Source: an uncultured Oscillospiraceae bacterium
GTDB taxonomy: Bacteria; Bacillota; Clostridia; Oscillospirales; Oscillospiraceae
Assembly: GCA_947629915.1 (NCBI GenBank)
Contig: CANRFN010000027.1
Coordinates: forward strand, 1-52,131
Length of the DNA stretch: 52,131 nt
Direction: 5' to 3'
Made by a program: the position numbers and the translations under genes. Position 1 is the first letter of the stretch. Each line of letters opens with the position of its first letter. Positions 9,100 to 18,926 of this stretch are shown here, piece after piece. A model generated the notes under the pieces. That model did not search any database. It was not told the DNA's origin and worked only from the letters and a program-made list of their open reading frames with translations.

Positions 9100-10038
9100 T
9101 CAATAGGGCGGTTCCAAATCAAGCCGTTCCTTCATTTCCCTCCGAATGATCTCACGGTTGTGGTCATCGTTGATCGCCTTGTACATGTAGTAAGCCTGGA
9201 GGTACAGTTCCGCGCTCTTTTGCCGGTTTCCCAGTTTGTACTGGCACTCCGCCAGGACGGCGATGAGGGATGGCAGATACTGATAGTGTCCGTATTCAAC
9301 ACAGATGCGCCAGCCGCGCTCGGCCACAGCGGCCGCCTCGTTATACCGGTCGGACAAGGCGAGCTCTATAGAGAGACTGCACGAGACCATGCAGAACGCG
9401 CCTCCGTAATCCCGCATGCTTTTGTAGTGGTCATCGATATACCGGAGCAACTGGGTGTTCATCTCCACCGCTTTGCCTTTCTGCCCCATGCGGGAATAGG
9501 TCACAGCGATTTTGTTGATAAGAACCAGCTCATCGCGGCTGTATAGAAAGGTGTCGATCTTGTCCAAGTCGAAGTGCGGGACGGTCAGGCGTATGGCCTC
9601 CATCTGCAGCTTCAGACGATCCTTCGTGGAGAGGGAGCTGTCCACATGAGCACGCTCGCGCAGAATAAACTGTCTCGTCAGATTGTCTTCGGGCTCTGTG
9701 ATACGCTCTAGCTCGGCAAGGTCCTCCAGCATTCGCGCCGAGATCTGCATGCGCTCCCCATCACCGGCGCGTTCAAACCGCACCCCGTCCATTTGGATTT
9801 CATCCTGCAGATTCTTGATCCGCTCCTCTTTCCTGCTCACAAGCGCGTAGAACCGTTCGTCCGGCAGGCCCAGGCGTTGAAGGATGGCCTTGATCCTGCC
9901 CCGGGATGGCGTCTGCGTGCCATTTTCCAGCCGGGAGATGGTCACCTGTTCGCAGATTCCCTCGCACAGCTGCTCCTGGGTCATGTGGAGTGCAAGCCTC
10001 CGCTGACGGATGATATCGCCGAGAAACACTTCCTGCAT
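9100..10038 (-). CDS. HTH regulator with TPR-like C-terminus (Rgg/RRNPP-like)
   Basis: The 312-residue protein has an N-terminal XRE-type helix-turn-helix (about residues 5-60, RQRRLALHMTQEQLCEG and QVTISRLENGTQTPS). A long all-helical C-terminal region follows, with paired-helix repeats such as VLINKIAVTYSRMGQKGKAV and AECQYKLGNRQKSAELY, which look like tetratricopeptide units. This layout is that of the RRNPP/Rgg group, in which the repeat domain binds a short peptide and changes DNA binding. The start at 10038 has GGGGTGAAGG upstream. It is the first gene before the lipoprotein/ABC genes on the same strand (163-base gap), so it probably controls them. Peptide responsiveness is inferred from architecture only. 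Confidence 0.8.
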   Translation of the reverse strand: MQEVFLGDIIRQRRLALHMTQEQLCEGICEQVTISRLENGTQTPSRGRIKAILQRLGLPDERFYALVSRKEERIKNLQDEIQMDGVRFERAGDGERMQISARMLEDLAELERITEPEDNLTRQFILRERAHVDSSLSTKDRLKLQMEAIRLTVPHFDLDKIDTFLYSRDELVLINKIAVTYSRMGQKGKAVEMNTQLLRYIDDHYKSMRDYGGAFCMVSCSLSIELALSDRYNEAAAVAERGWRICVEYGHYQYLPSLIAVLAECQYKLGNRQKSAELYLQAYYMYKAINDDHNREIIRREMKERLDLEPPY

Positions 10039-10185
10039 GTCCTTCACCCCTTTCCAAACACAAGAAATTCTCATTCATTATACGTCAGATCGTAACATGA
10101 TGCCACATCGTTTCATGTATATTTCCCTTGGGGTGAGCAGTACATCAGATGGCAGATCGGACCATCCCAGGCCTAGGCGTGGAAC

Positions 10186-10236
10186 AAAAAAAAGGCCGCT
10201 GGGAGGCCTGTGATACCACGGGCTGTTCCAGCGACC
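10186..10236 (-). terminator. very strong terminator upstream of the HTH regulator
   Basis: A nine-pair stem (10228-10236 with 10194-10202, one G-U pair) holds an inner hairpin (GCC-GTG with CAC-GGC around 10206-10223) and is followed on the minus strand by eight T (10186-10193). No minus-strand gene ends here, and it stands about 150 bases before the regulator start. It may therefore end a small RNA or act as an attenuator in the leader of the regulator operon. Confidence 0.75.
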
Positions 10237-10275
10237 GGAAACAGATCTAGAGAGAAGGCAAAAGGAGGTCCGTAA

Positions 10276-10365
10276 ATGGGTGTATTGCGAGTCCAGCAGA
10301 ATGGCACGGAAACAGGGGCAGCCCTCGGACTGAAGGACTGCATGTCTAGAAGAGACCACATATAA
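10276..10365 (+). CDS. candidate 29-residue peptide
   Basis: A plus-strand ORF of 29 codons and a TAA stop follows AAGGAGGT with exactly six bases between it and the ATG, as good a ribosome binding site as any in the window. The product begins MGVLRVQQNGTETG, continues through AALGLKDCMS and ends RRDHI. It has no signal sequence and no family I recognise. It is divergent to the peptide-regulator-like gene at 9100-10038 and overlaps the antisense leader structure. No convincing promoter or T-rich terminator was seen for it. It may be a genuine small protein or signalling-peptide precursor, or a chance ORF behind a purine-rich tract. Confidence 0.35.
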   Translation: MGVLRVQQNGTETGAALGLKDCMSRRDHI

Positions 10366-10371
10366 GATCGA

Positions 10372-10401
10372 GAAAAAAGTCCCCGGAGCATCACTCCGGG
10401 G
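10372..10401 (-). terminator. tRNA-Gln terminator
   Basis: CCCCGGAG (10381-10388) pairs with CTCCGGGG (10394-10401), followed on the minus strand by ACTTTTTT. It begins eight bases after the CCA end of the tRNA. Confidence 0.9.
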
Positions 10402-10408
10402 AGATCAA

Positions 10409-10482
10409 TGGCAGCGGATGAAGGATTCGAACCCTCACAAACAGAGTCAGAGTCTGGTGTGCTACCTTTACACTAATCCGCT
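10409..10482 (-). tRNA. tRNA-Gln (anticodon CUG)
   Basis: The minus strand folds into a cloverleaf. The acceptor is AGCGGAT/ATCCGCT with discriminator G and encoded CCA, the D arm is GTGT/GCAC, the anticodon loop is CTCTGAC with anticodon CTG, and the T arm is GAGGG-TTCGAAT-CCTTC. The anticodon reads CAG, glutamine. It stands alone with its own promoter and terminator. Confidence 0.95.
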
Positions 10483-10530
10483 ATCTCGCTCGGCTCTCTT
10501 GGAACCGGGTCTCTCGCAAGACCGTGGCCT

Positions 10531-10558
10531 ATTATAGCAGCTTACGGCGGGATGTCAA
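10531..10558 (-). promoter_or_regulatory. promoter of tRNA-Gln
   Basis: Minus strand TTGACA (10553-10558), 16-base spacer, TATAAT (10531-10536): both hexamers match consensus exactly. The start point would be about 40 bases before the mature tRNA. Confidence 0.85.
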
Positions 10559-10811
10559 GCACTTTTTTCAGAATTTGCGGCCTTTTTTCCATCCATCTTT
10601 TGGAAAATATGGGGCAGATGCGGAATCAAGCCAAATTTCTGCAATGCAGTGGTGATCTGTCCTCTCATTTCCAGCACCTGACATATCCCACCGTTTCCCC
10701 TTCACTGCTCTGCAATGGGACTTTTGTGTTAAATAGTACCTTTTTTAAGATGTGAAATTGGTAGACGTTACCACGTCCCGTGGCAGAAATCGAATTTTTG
10801 TTGTTTGCCAC

Positions 10812-10840
10812 TTGCTTTTTCCGGCCTTTTGCGTTAATAT
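10812..10840 (+). promoter_or_regulatory. likely degV promoter
   Basis: TTGCTT (10812-10817), 17-base spacer, TAATAT (10835-10840), placing the start about 48 bases before the degV start codon. The rest of 10560-10810 is AT-rich and holds nothing else I can name except a small CCACG/CGTGG hairpin at 10771-10783. Confidence 0.5.
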
Positions 10841-10894
10841 TTCTGAAACAAAACTCACCCACTGTGGTAGCATTTTGAAAGGAAGTTCTATACC

Positions 10895-11770
10895 TTGAAT
10901 AACTACGCAATCCTCACAGACTCCTCTGCAGACTTGAGCGCACAGATGGTCCAGGACCTGGACGTCACGGTACTGCCCCTCACCTTCGTGGTAGATGGCA
11001 AGAACTATTACAACTATCCAGACAACCGGGAGATGTCCCCGGAGGAGTTCATCGCCCACCAGAAGGCCGGCGCGGAGACCAGCACCACCGCCGTCAATGT
11101 GGGTCAGGCCGGCGAAGCCATGAAGGAGATCCTGGACAAGGGTCAGGATGTGCTAGTGCTGGCGTTCTCCTCCGGCCTCAGCGGCACCTGCAACAGCTTT
11201 GCCGTGGCCGCCCAGGCCATTGCCCCCGCATACCCGGACCGGAAGATCGCCGTGGTGGACACCCTTGCCGCCTCCCTGGGCCAGGGCCTGCTGGTGTACT
11301 ACGCCGCCAGGATGCGTCAGGCGGGCAAGAGCCTGGAAGAGGTCCAGAAGTGGGTGGAGGACAACAAGCTGAACCTCTGCCACTGGTTCACCGTGAACGA
11401 CCTGATGTACTTGAAGAAGGGCGGCCGTGTCTCCGCCGCCACCGCCATCGTGGGTACCATGCTGCAGATCAAGCCGGTGATGCATGTGGACAATGAGGGC
11501 CACCTCATCAAGGTCACCACAGCCCGGGGCAGGAAGGCCTCTATCAAGGCCCTGGAGGACAAGATCGCCGAACTGGCGGATCCGGACCCCGCTCAGCAGG
11601 TCATGTTCATCAGCCACACGGACTCGCTGGCGGAAGTCCAGGCCATGGCGGAGTCCATCAAGGCGAAATACGGCACCAAGGAGATCGTGATCAACAACAT
11701 CGGCCCTGTCATCGGTGCCCACACCGGCCCGGGCTGCATCGCCCTGTTCTTCCTGGGCAAGCACCGCTGA
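10895..11770 (+). CDS. DegV family fatty-acid-binding protein
   Basis: The 291-residue protein begins NNYAILTDSSADL, the typical DegV opening. It has the family features TTAVNVGQ in place of the usual T-S-Q segment, FSSGLSGTCNS near residue 90 and LMYLKKGGRVSAA near 170, and ends in HTGPGCIALFFLG. DegV proteins bind a fatty acid and, in Firmicutes, supply it to fatty-acid kinase FakA; no fakA is in this window. The start is a TTG codon at 10895 with AAAGGAAG nine bases upstream. It is one of the few plus-strand genes and is flanked by its own promoter and terminator, so it is monocistronic. Confidence 0.93.
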   Translation: MNNYAILTDSSADLSAQMVQDLDVTVLPLTFVVDGKNYYNYPDNREMSPEEFIAHQKAGAETSTTAVNVGQAGEAMKEILDKGQDVLVLAFSSGLSGTCNSFAVAAQAIAPAYPDRKIAVVDTLAASLGQGLLVYYAARMRQAGKSLEEVQKWVEDNKLNLCHWFTVNDLMYLKKGGRVSAATAIVGTMLQIKPVMHVDNEGHLIKVTTARGRKASIKALEDKIAELADPDPAQQVMFISHTDSLAEVQAMAESIKAKYGTKEIVINNIGPVIGAHTGPGCIALFFLGKHR

Positions 11771-11794
11771 GCCATCTATCCCAATATCGTTGAG

Positions 11795-11824
11795 ACAGCC
11801 CGGGGGGTTCCCCGGGCTGTTTTT
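11795..11824 (+). terminator. degV terminator
   Basis: ACAGCCCGGGG pairs with CCCCGGGCTGT around a short loop (11795-11820) and runs into TTTTT, 24 bases after the degV stop. Confidence 0.9.
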
Positions 11825-11928
11825 CGGGCAGACATCGTCTGGAATGGCGTCAATTGCTGTAAGGCTGTTTTCCAATACAGTCATTCCCTGCAAAAGAAAA
11901 GAGACATTTTGCGCTCGAATATGCACAT

Positions 11929-11960
11929 GGCAGGGCGCTATCCCGAGGATAGCCCCTGCC
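11929..11960. repeat. 14-bp inverted repeat
   Basis: GGCAGGG and GCTATCC (11929-11943, one bulged C) pair with GGATAGC and CCCTGCC (11947-11960) around a three-base loop. It lies 20 bases after the stop of the minus-strand lipoprotein and could end its transcript, but no T-run follows on either strand. Confidence 0.6.
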
Positions 11961-11979
11961 AAAAAGGAGAAGATACGGT

Positions 11980-12342
11980 TCAGGGGTTCTTGATGGCGTT
12001 GCCCGCCTTCTCCAGGGCGTCCCCGGCATCGTAGACGGCATCGCCGATGTCATGGCGCAGGCCGGGCAGGATTCTGCCCTGGTCGTCCAGGCCCCCGTGA
12101 TTGGTGTAATAGCGGCGCTTCTCCGCCCGGGACTCCGGCTTGCCATCGTTGTCCACATCGTTGGTGCCGCCGGCGCCGCCGCCCTCATCCCCGTCATTGC
12201 GGTCCACTTTCAAAGTGGGCGTAGGCGTGGGGCTGGGCGTATGGTGCGGGTCTGCAGAGTGATTCGGCACATCCGCGGTGCAGCCTGCCAGCGCGGCACA
12301 CAGGCACAGCGCCGCGGTAAGAACGCACAGTCTCTTTTTCAT
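11980..12342 (-). CDS. small lipoprotein of unknown function
   Basis: The 120-residue protein has a signal MKKRLCVLTAALCLCAALAGC with a LAGC lipobox. A proline/threonine linker (SPTPTPTLK), an acidic glycine-rich stretch (NDGDEGGGAGG) and a C-terminal part ending DALEKAGNAIKNP follow. The start at 12342 lies ten bases after AGGAGG; a TTG nine bases upstream would abut the ribosome binding site and is less likely. Position next to spoIVA could mean a sporulation or envelope role, but nothing in the sequence shows it. I recognise no family. Confidence 0.7.
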   Translation of the reverse strand: MKKRLCVLTAALCLCAALAGCTADVPNHSADPHHTPSPTPTPTLKVDRNDGDEGGGAGGTNDVDNDGKPESRAEKRRYYTNHGGLDDQGRILPGLRHDIGDAVYDAGDALEKAGNAIKNP

Positions 12343-12438
12343 GGTTCTCAAACCTCCTGCTTTTGATTCGCTCTCCCCGCTGCACAGTATGCGCAGGGAG
12401 CCGCGATGATAAGCAGGTATTTTTTGTTTTGAAAGGCG

Positions 12439-13971
12439 TCAGAGGATGATGCAGATGAGGCCGCCGGAGCCCTCGTTGATGATCCGCTGCAGGGTCTCCC
12501 GCAGCTTCTCCCGGGCCTCGTCCGGCATCCGCTTCAACTTGCCCTGCAGGTCCTCCCCCACCAATTCGTGGAAGGATCTGCCGAAGATGTTGGAGTCCCA
12601 GATCTTTGCGGTGTCCCCCTCAAACTGCTGCAGGAGATAGTCCACCATCTCCTCAGACTGCTTCTCCGTGCCCATGATGGGAGATACTTCGGTCTTGATG
12701 TCCGCCCGCAGCATGTGGATGGACGGTGCCGAGGCCCGCAAGCGCACGCCATACCGCCCTCCCTGCTTTACGATCTCCGGCTCCTCCAGGGTCATCTCGG
12801 TGGGATCTGGCATCACGATGCCGTAGCCGCACTGCTCCACCTGGGCCAGGGCGCTCTCCACCTTCTCGTACTTCCGTTTCATGGCCGCCATCCGGGTGAG
12901 CTGGTCGATGAGGTCGCCGTCATCCCGGATCTCCAGGCCGCACTGTTCGGACACGGTGCTGTAGAAGAGATCCCGCGGCAGGTCCAGCGTGACGGTCACA
13001 ACACCGCTGCCCATGTCCATGCGGTTCAGCACCGCCGTGCTGATGAGCTCCTGTTCGCCCATGGCCTGCAGGGCGTGCTCCGCGTCCCGCAGCCGCTGGA
13101 GTTTGGCGGACTCCTCCCGGAGCATCTTGTACAGCCCGCTCTTGATGGGGTGGTCCAGGGGCAGCACCTCCACCCAGGGCGGCAGGTAGATGTCCATCTC
13201 CTTCATGGGGAACTCGTGGAGCACGCCCCGGATGATCTCCGAGACGGCGCCCTCGTCCAGGGTGAGGCAGTTGGCCGCGAGACAGGTCACGTCATAGCGC
13301 TCGGCCAGGTCCGCCGCAATGGTCTGGGTGCGCTCGCTGCAGGGCTCTGCGGAGTTCATCAGCACCATGAAGGGCTTTCCCACCTCTTTCAGCTCGCTGA
13401 TCACCCGCTCCTCCGCCTCCAGGTAGTCCTCCCGGGGGATGTCCGTCACGGAGCCGTCTGTGGTGATCACGATGCCGATGGTGGAGTGCTCGGCGATCAC
13501 CTTTCGGGTGCCGAACTCCGCCGCCTGGGTCATGGGGATCTCATGGTCAAACCAGGGGGTGCGGACCATCCGGGGCAGGTCCCCGTCCATCTGGCCCAGG
13601 GCGCTGGGCACCATGTAGCCCACGCAGTCGATGAGGCGGACGGAGAACACCCCGCCGTCCTCCATGGTCATCTCCACCGCGTCCTCCGGTACGAACTTGG
13701 GCTCTGCCGTCATCACCACCCGGCCGGAGCCGCTCTGGGGCAGCTCATCCCGGGCGCGGTCCCGGATGTAGCCGTTTTCAATCCGGGGCAGCACCATGGT
13801 CTCCATGAACCGCTTGATAAAGGTGGACTTGCCGGTGCGCACCGGTCCCACCACGCCGATATAGATGTCCCCCTGGGTGCGCTGGGCGATATCCTCATAC
13901 AGCTTGTTTTCCAATGCATAGCCCTCCTCATCGCAGCCGGTCCCGGGGGTGGGGTTCAGACGATCTTTCAT
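12439..13971 (-). CDS. spoIVA: stage IV sporulation protein A (SpoIVA)
   Basis: The 510-residue ATPase forms the basement layer of the spore coat on the outer forespore membrane and is anchored by SpoVM. It matches the B. subtilis protein along its length: GVVGPVRTGKSTFIKRFME (Walker A), RLIDCVGYMVP, AEFGTRKVIAEHSTIGIV, EERVISELKEVGKPF, the RQGGRYGVRL-like segment KQGGRYGVRLRASAPSIHM, GTEKQSEE and the conserved end INEGSGGLICIIL. I take the ATG at 13971; a GTG three codons earlier is also in frame. It is the last gene of the sporulation block after spoVM and the DUF3794/LysM gene, and an 18-residue extension precedes the usual GDIY start region. Mother-cell expression is expected. Confidence 0.97.
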   Translation of the reverse strand: MKDRLNPTPGTGCDEEGYALENKLYEDIAQRTQGDIYIGVVGPVRTGKSTFIKRFMETMVLPRIENGYIRDRARDELPQSGSGRVVMTAEPKFVPEDAVEMTMEDGGVFSVRLIDCVGYMVPSALGQMDGDLPRMVRTPWFDHEIPMTQAAEFGTRKVIAEHSTIGIVITTDGSVTDIPREDYLEAEERVISELKEVGKPFMVLMNSAEPCSERTQTIAADLAERYDVTCLAANCLTLDEGAVSEIIRGVLHEFPMKEMDIYLPPWVEVLPLDHPIKSGLYKMLREESAKLQRLRDAEHALQAMGEQELISTAVLNRMDMGSGVVTVTLDLPRDLFYSTVSEQCGLEIRDDGDLIDQLTRMAAMKRKYEKVESALAQVEQCGYGIVMPDPTEMTLEEPEIVKQGGRYGVRLRASAPSIHMLRADIKTEVSPIMGTEKQSEEMVDYLLQQFEGDTAKIWDSNIFGRSFHELVGEDLQGKLKRMPDEAREKLRETLQRIINEGSGGLICIIL

Positions 13972-13986
13972 GCGCTCCACCGCCTC

Positions 13987-15492
13987 TCAGCCCCGTTTTG
14001 CGGGGATCAGCAGCAGGGTGCCCGCCGCGATCTCCTCCCCTGTGAGCCCGTTGGCCCCGCAGATCTCCTGTACCGTGGAGGCACAGGCCTTGGCGATGTC
14101 CCAGAGGCCCTCTCCGTTGGCCACCCGGCGGATCACCACAGACGGCCGGTTCATGTCCTGGGCCGCCACACCGGGGCTCACGGCAGTGACGCATGGGATG
14201 CGCTTCTGCTGGCACAGCGTGAGGGTGAACTCCACCTCCAGGCGAAACTCGATGCCGCTGGAGATGGGCACGGCGGAGACCTCCCCGATGGGCCGGCACC
14301 GGCAGGTGCAGACGGCGTCTGGGGAGAGGTCCATGCGGCAGCGGACGGGGATGGTGTCCTCTACCGCGAGGTACGCCTCCTCCTCGGTGAGGCAGAGGGC
14401 GGCGGTGTGCAGGTCTGCGGTGAACTCGATGCCGCCCTCTGCCGGGGCCGCTGTGACACCGGAGACGGCAGCCCAGCAGTCCAGCACCTGGCGCATGGGG
14501 ATGCCGCAGGGCGCCGTGCTGTGGGCCTGCTCCCGGCGAAGAAGCCGCTCAGACCCGGTGCAGACCTCCAACTGGGTGCGGGAGACGTCCACCGGCGCCC
14601 CCACACTGTATGCGTCCTGGAGCACCGTCACGGCGCGGTGGGTCCAGAGCACCGTCTGGGCCAGGGCCTCCACGGTGATGTCCAGATCTCCGTCCTGCAG
14701 TTTGCAGTCTGCGCTCTTCAGCACCACCACAGTGTCCGGCTCCGCCTCCTCCGGCACCTCCCCCAGATCCAGCACCTGGGAGTACGGCAGCTCAAAGCGC
14801 ACGGTGTTGGGGCTGCCCTCTGCCAGATAGAGGGCTGTGAGCAGAACCTCCCCCTTCAGCACCAGCTTTTTGCCGATGAACTTGGACTCCACGGTGCCCA
14901 TCTCCGCCCGGGTGTGCAGCAATTGCTCCATCTCCGGGCGGGAGGCCGGGGGCTGCAGCACATCGGAGAAGACAAAGGGCTTCTCGGACACCGCTGCGAT
15001 CTGGCACACCCGGCCTGGCGCCTGCAGCTGCTCCAGCCCCTCTGCCCCGTCCACCCCGCCGCTGAGGGTGAGGGTGTCCGGCTCCGAGACGGCGGCCCAG
15101 GCGGTGAGGTTCACCCGCACCAGCACCTTTCGGGGATTCAGGGTGCGGGCGTCTGCCGAGGCCACCTGCACCGCGGCCCGCAGCGGATCCCCCGTCTTCA
15201 CCCCGGGATCGGTGCGGGTGCACTGAAAGGGTATGCTCACCTCCATGGTCTGGATGCCGCCGTCTCCCTCCGGCATGTACAATACCGTCACCTTGGCGGT
15301 GCCGGTGATGCGCACGGCCCCGTCTCCGCACTCCTTCTCCTTCATCCAGGCCGTCCCTGCGGCCGAGACAATGCGTGCGATGTCCGGACAGGCGTCCGGC
15401 ACAATGCTCTCCAGCGTCTCCTCCTGGCTGAAGGTGCCCTGGTAGACGGTGCGGAATCCGTCCAGGGAGAGCCGCTGCAGCTCCATTTCCAT
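13987..15492 (-). CDS. DUF3794 (SPOCS) and LysM domain spore protein
   Basis: The 501-residue protein has repeated DUF3794/SPOCS segments of all-beta character. One starts near LESIVPDACPDIARIV (about residue 23), another spans KFIGKKLVLKGEVLLTALY (about 230), and a third is near GEVSAVPISSGIEF (about 390). A C-terminal LysM domain (about 452-498: VIRRVANGEGLWDIAKACAS, ending GTLLLIPAKRG) follows. LysM binds peptidoglycan-type glycans and DUF3794 proteins are linked to the spore coat in clostridia. I chose the ATG at 15492 with AAGGAGTG upstream; the open frame extends further but overlaps spoVM. It sits between spoVM and spoIVA, so a coat or cortex assembly role is likely. The exact function is not known. 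Confidence 0.88.
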   Translation of the reverse strand: MEMELQRLSLDGFRTVYQGTFSQEETLESIVPDACPDIARIVSAAGTAWMKEKECGDGAVRITGTAKVTVLYMPEGDGGIQTMEVSIPFQCTRTDPGVKTGDPLRAAVQVASADARTLNPRKVLVRVNLTAWAAVSEPDTLTLSGGVDGAEGLEQLQAPGRVCQIAAVSEKPFVFSDVLQPPASRPEMEQLLHTRAEMGTVESKFIGKKLVLKGEVLLTALYLAEGSPNTVRFELPYSQVLDLGEVPEEAEPDTVVVLKSADCKLQDGDLDITVEALAQTVLWTHRAVTVLQDAYSVGAPVDVSRTQLEVCTGSERLLRREQAHSTAPCGIPMRQVLDCWAAVSGVTAAPAEGGIEFTADLHTAALCLTEEEAYLAVEDTIPVRCRMDLSPDAVCTCRCRPIGEVSAVPISSGIEFRLEVEFTLTLCQQKRIPCVTAVSPGVAAQDMNRPSVVIRRVANGEGLWDIAKACASTVQEICGANGLTGEEIAAGTLLLIPAKRG

Positions 15493-15554
15493 TGTTGCCC
15501 CACTCCTTGTACAGGTTGTGGGGTATCCTATGCCCGGGGCGGACAGAATATGCC

Positions 15555-15626
15555 TCAGCCCATGCGGAAGATCTTGCGCAGCAGGTCGCAGACCAGCTTC
15601 GGGAACTTCACCACTACGATACGCAT
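15555..15626 (-). CDS. spoVM: stage V sporulation protein M (SpoVM), 23 residues
   Basis: This gene is too short for usual gene finding. It encodes 23 residues starting MRIVVVKFPKLVCDLL and ending RKIFRMG. The pattern M-K/R-x4-K-hydrophobic-PK, followed by a basic amphipathic helix, matches B. subtilis SpoVM (26 residues), which sits on the curved outer forespore membrane and recruits SpoIVA. The placement agrees twice over: it follows rsgA, as in the B. subtilis rsgA...spoVM order, and spoIVA is two genes downstream. The ribosome binding site is GGAAAGGGGG, but it lies within a strong hairpin (see the next entry). The proline and both flanking lysine-type residues are kept. Confidence 0.88.
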   Translation of the reverse strand: MRIVVVKFPKLVCDLLRKIFRMG

Positions 15627-15630
15627 GCAA

Positions 15631-15679
15631 ACAGCCCCCTTTCCTATGCTCTGTTCCAGCATATGAAGAAGGGGGCTGT
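15631..15679 (-). promoter_or_regulatory. hairpin covering the spoVM ribosome binding site
   Basis: ACAGCCCCCTT (15669-15679 on the minus strand) pairs perfectly with AAGGGGGCTGT (15631-15641), with an inner ATGCT/AGCAT stem. The 3' arm contains the spoVM ribosome binding site. A transcript reading through from rsgA would hide the site; one starting inside the loop would leave it free. It could alternatively act as a terminator for rsgA, but there is no real T-run (TGTTTGC). Confidence 0.7.
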
Positions 15680-15689
15680 CCGGTGCTAT

Positions 15690-16573
15690 TTATTTTTCAC
15701 TTTTTTCCCAGTCCGGGATGGCCTTTGCCTGCTCGTAGAGGCGGACGTAGCTCTGGTGCCGCTCCGGGGCGATCTCCCCGGCGGCCACTGCGGCCAGAAT
15801 CGCGCAGCCTTTCTCCTTCACATGGGCGCAGCCCTGGAAGCGGCAGCTGTCCAGATAGGGGCGGAACTCCCGGAAGGCGGCGGCGATGTCCTCTTTGGGG
15901 ATGCGCTCCGCCTGCTCTTCGAGGTCGAAGGAGGCGAAGCCGGGGGTGTCTGCCACAAGACCGCCGGCCACGGGAAAGAGCTCCACATGGCGGGTGGTAT
16001 GGCGGCCTCTGCCCAGCCTCTCGCTCACCTCTCCCACCGCCAGGGCGCAGCCCGGGGCGATGGCATTGAGGATGCTGGACTTGCCCACACCGGAATTTCC
16101 TGTAAAGGCGGAAACCTTGTCTCGTAACAGTGCTGCAAGGCTTTCCAGGCCCTCCCCTGTCTCGGCGCTCACCTGCAGCGTGGCATAGCCGCAGGCCGCG
16201 TAGCGTTTCTCCAGCGCATCGCAGCGGACCAGGTCCGCCTTGTTGAAGCAGATCACCACATCGCAGTTTTTCCACTCCGCCATGGCGGCCATCCGGTCTA
16301 TGAGGTAGGGATCTGTCACCGGAATGGCGCCGGAGGCGATGATCACCATCTGGTCGATGTTGGCCACCATGGGGCGGCGGAAGGCGTTCTTCCGGGGCAG
16401 GATGTCGTCCACGGCCCCGGAGCCGTCCTCCAGCGGGGTAAATGCCACCCGGTCTCCCACCAGGGGGGTGAGTTTTTTGTGGCGGAGTTTGCCCCGTCCC
16501 CTGCAGGGGACGGGGTCTCCATTGCCGGTGTCTACGTAGTAGAAACCGCTGAGCGCTTTTACGATTTGTCCCG

Positions 16574-16577
<4 letters not shown>
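15690..16577 (-). CDS. rsgA: ribosome small subunit GTPase RsgA
   Basis: The 295-residue circularly permuted GTPase checks maturation of the 30S subunit. Visible parts are the N-terminal OB-like domain with VGDRVAF, the G4 motif NKADLV, the G1 loop GNSGVGKSS, the G2/G3 region RGRHTTRHVE and DTPGFASF, and the C-terminal zinc knuckle with CRFQGCAHVKEKGC (Cys-x4-Cys-x-His-x5-Cys). The start overlaps the prkC stop by four bases (ATGA), so it is coupled to the kinase gene. RsgA (YloQ/CpgA) lies beside prkC and prpC in B. subtilis too and is a known kinase substrate there. Confidence 0.97.
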
Positions 16578-18904
<2,327 letters not shown>

Positions 18905-18926
18905 GGTAAAAATCCCCTTTCGTTGA

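Noticed and set aside
8937..9122. In-frame extension of the broken lipoprotein upstream to 9122
   Set aside because: It would precede the signal peptide with 62 residues; the lipobox start at 8936 has a clear ribosome binding site.
10204..10225. GTGGTATCAC near the strong terminator as a second T-box
   Set aside because: The ACCGCG part of the T-box core is missing and no Stem I with a specifier loop can be drawn.
10560..10810. A gene between the tRNA promoter and degV
   Set aside because: The region is AT-rich, frames are short and lack ribosome binding sites.
12568..15666. Very long plus-strand ORF (about 1030 codons) opposite spoIVA and the DUF3794/LysM gene
   Set aside because: It is antisense to two clear genes, has no family features, and long antisense frames are expected in GC-rich DNA.
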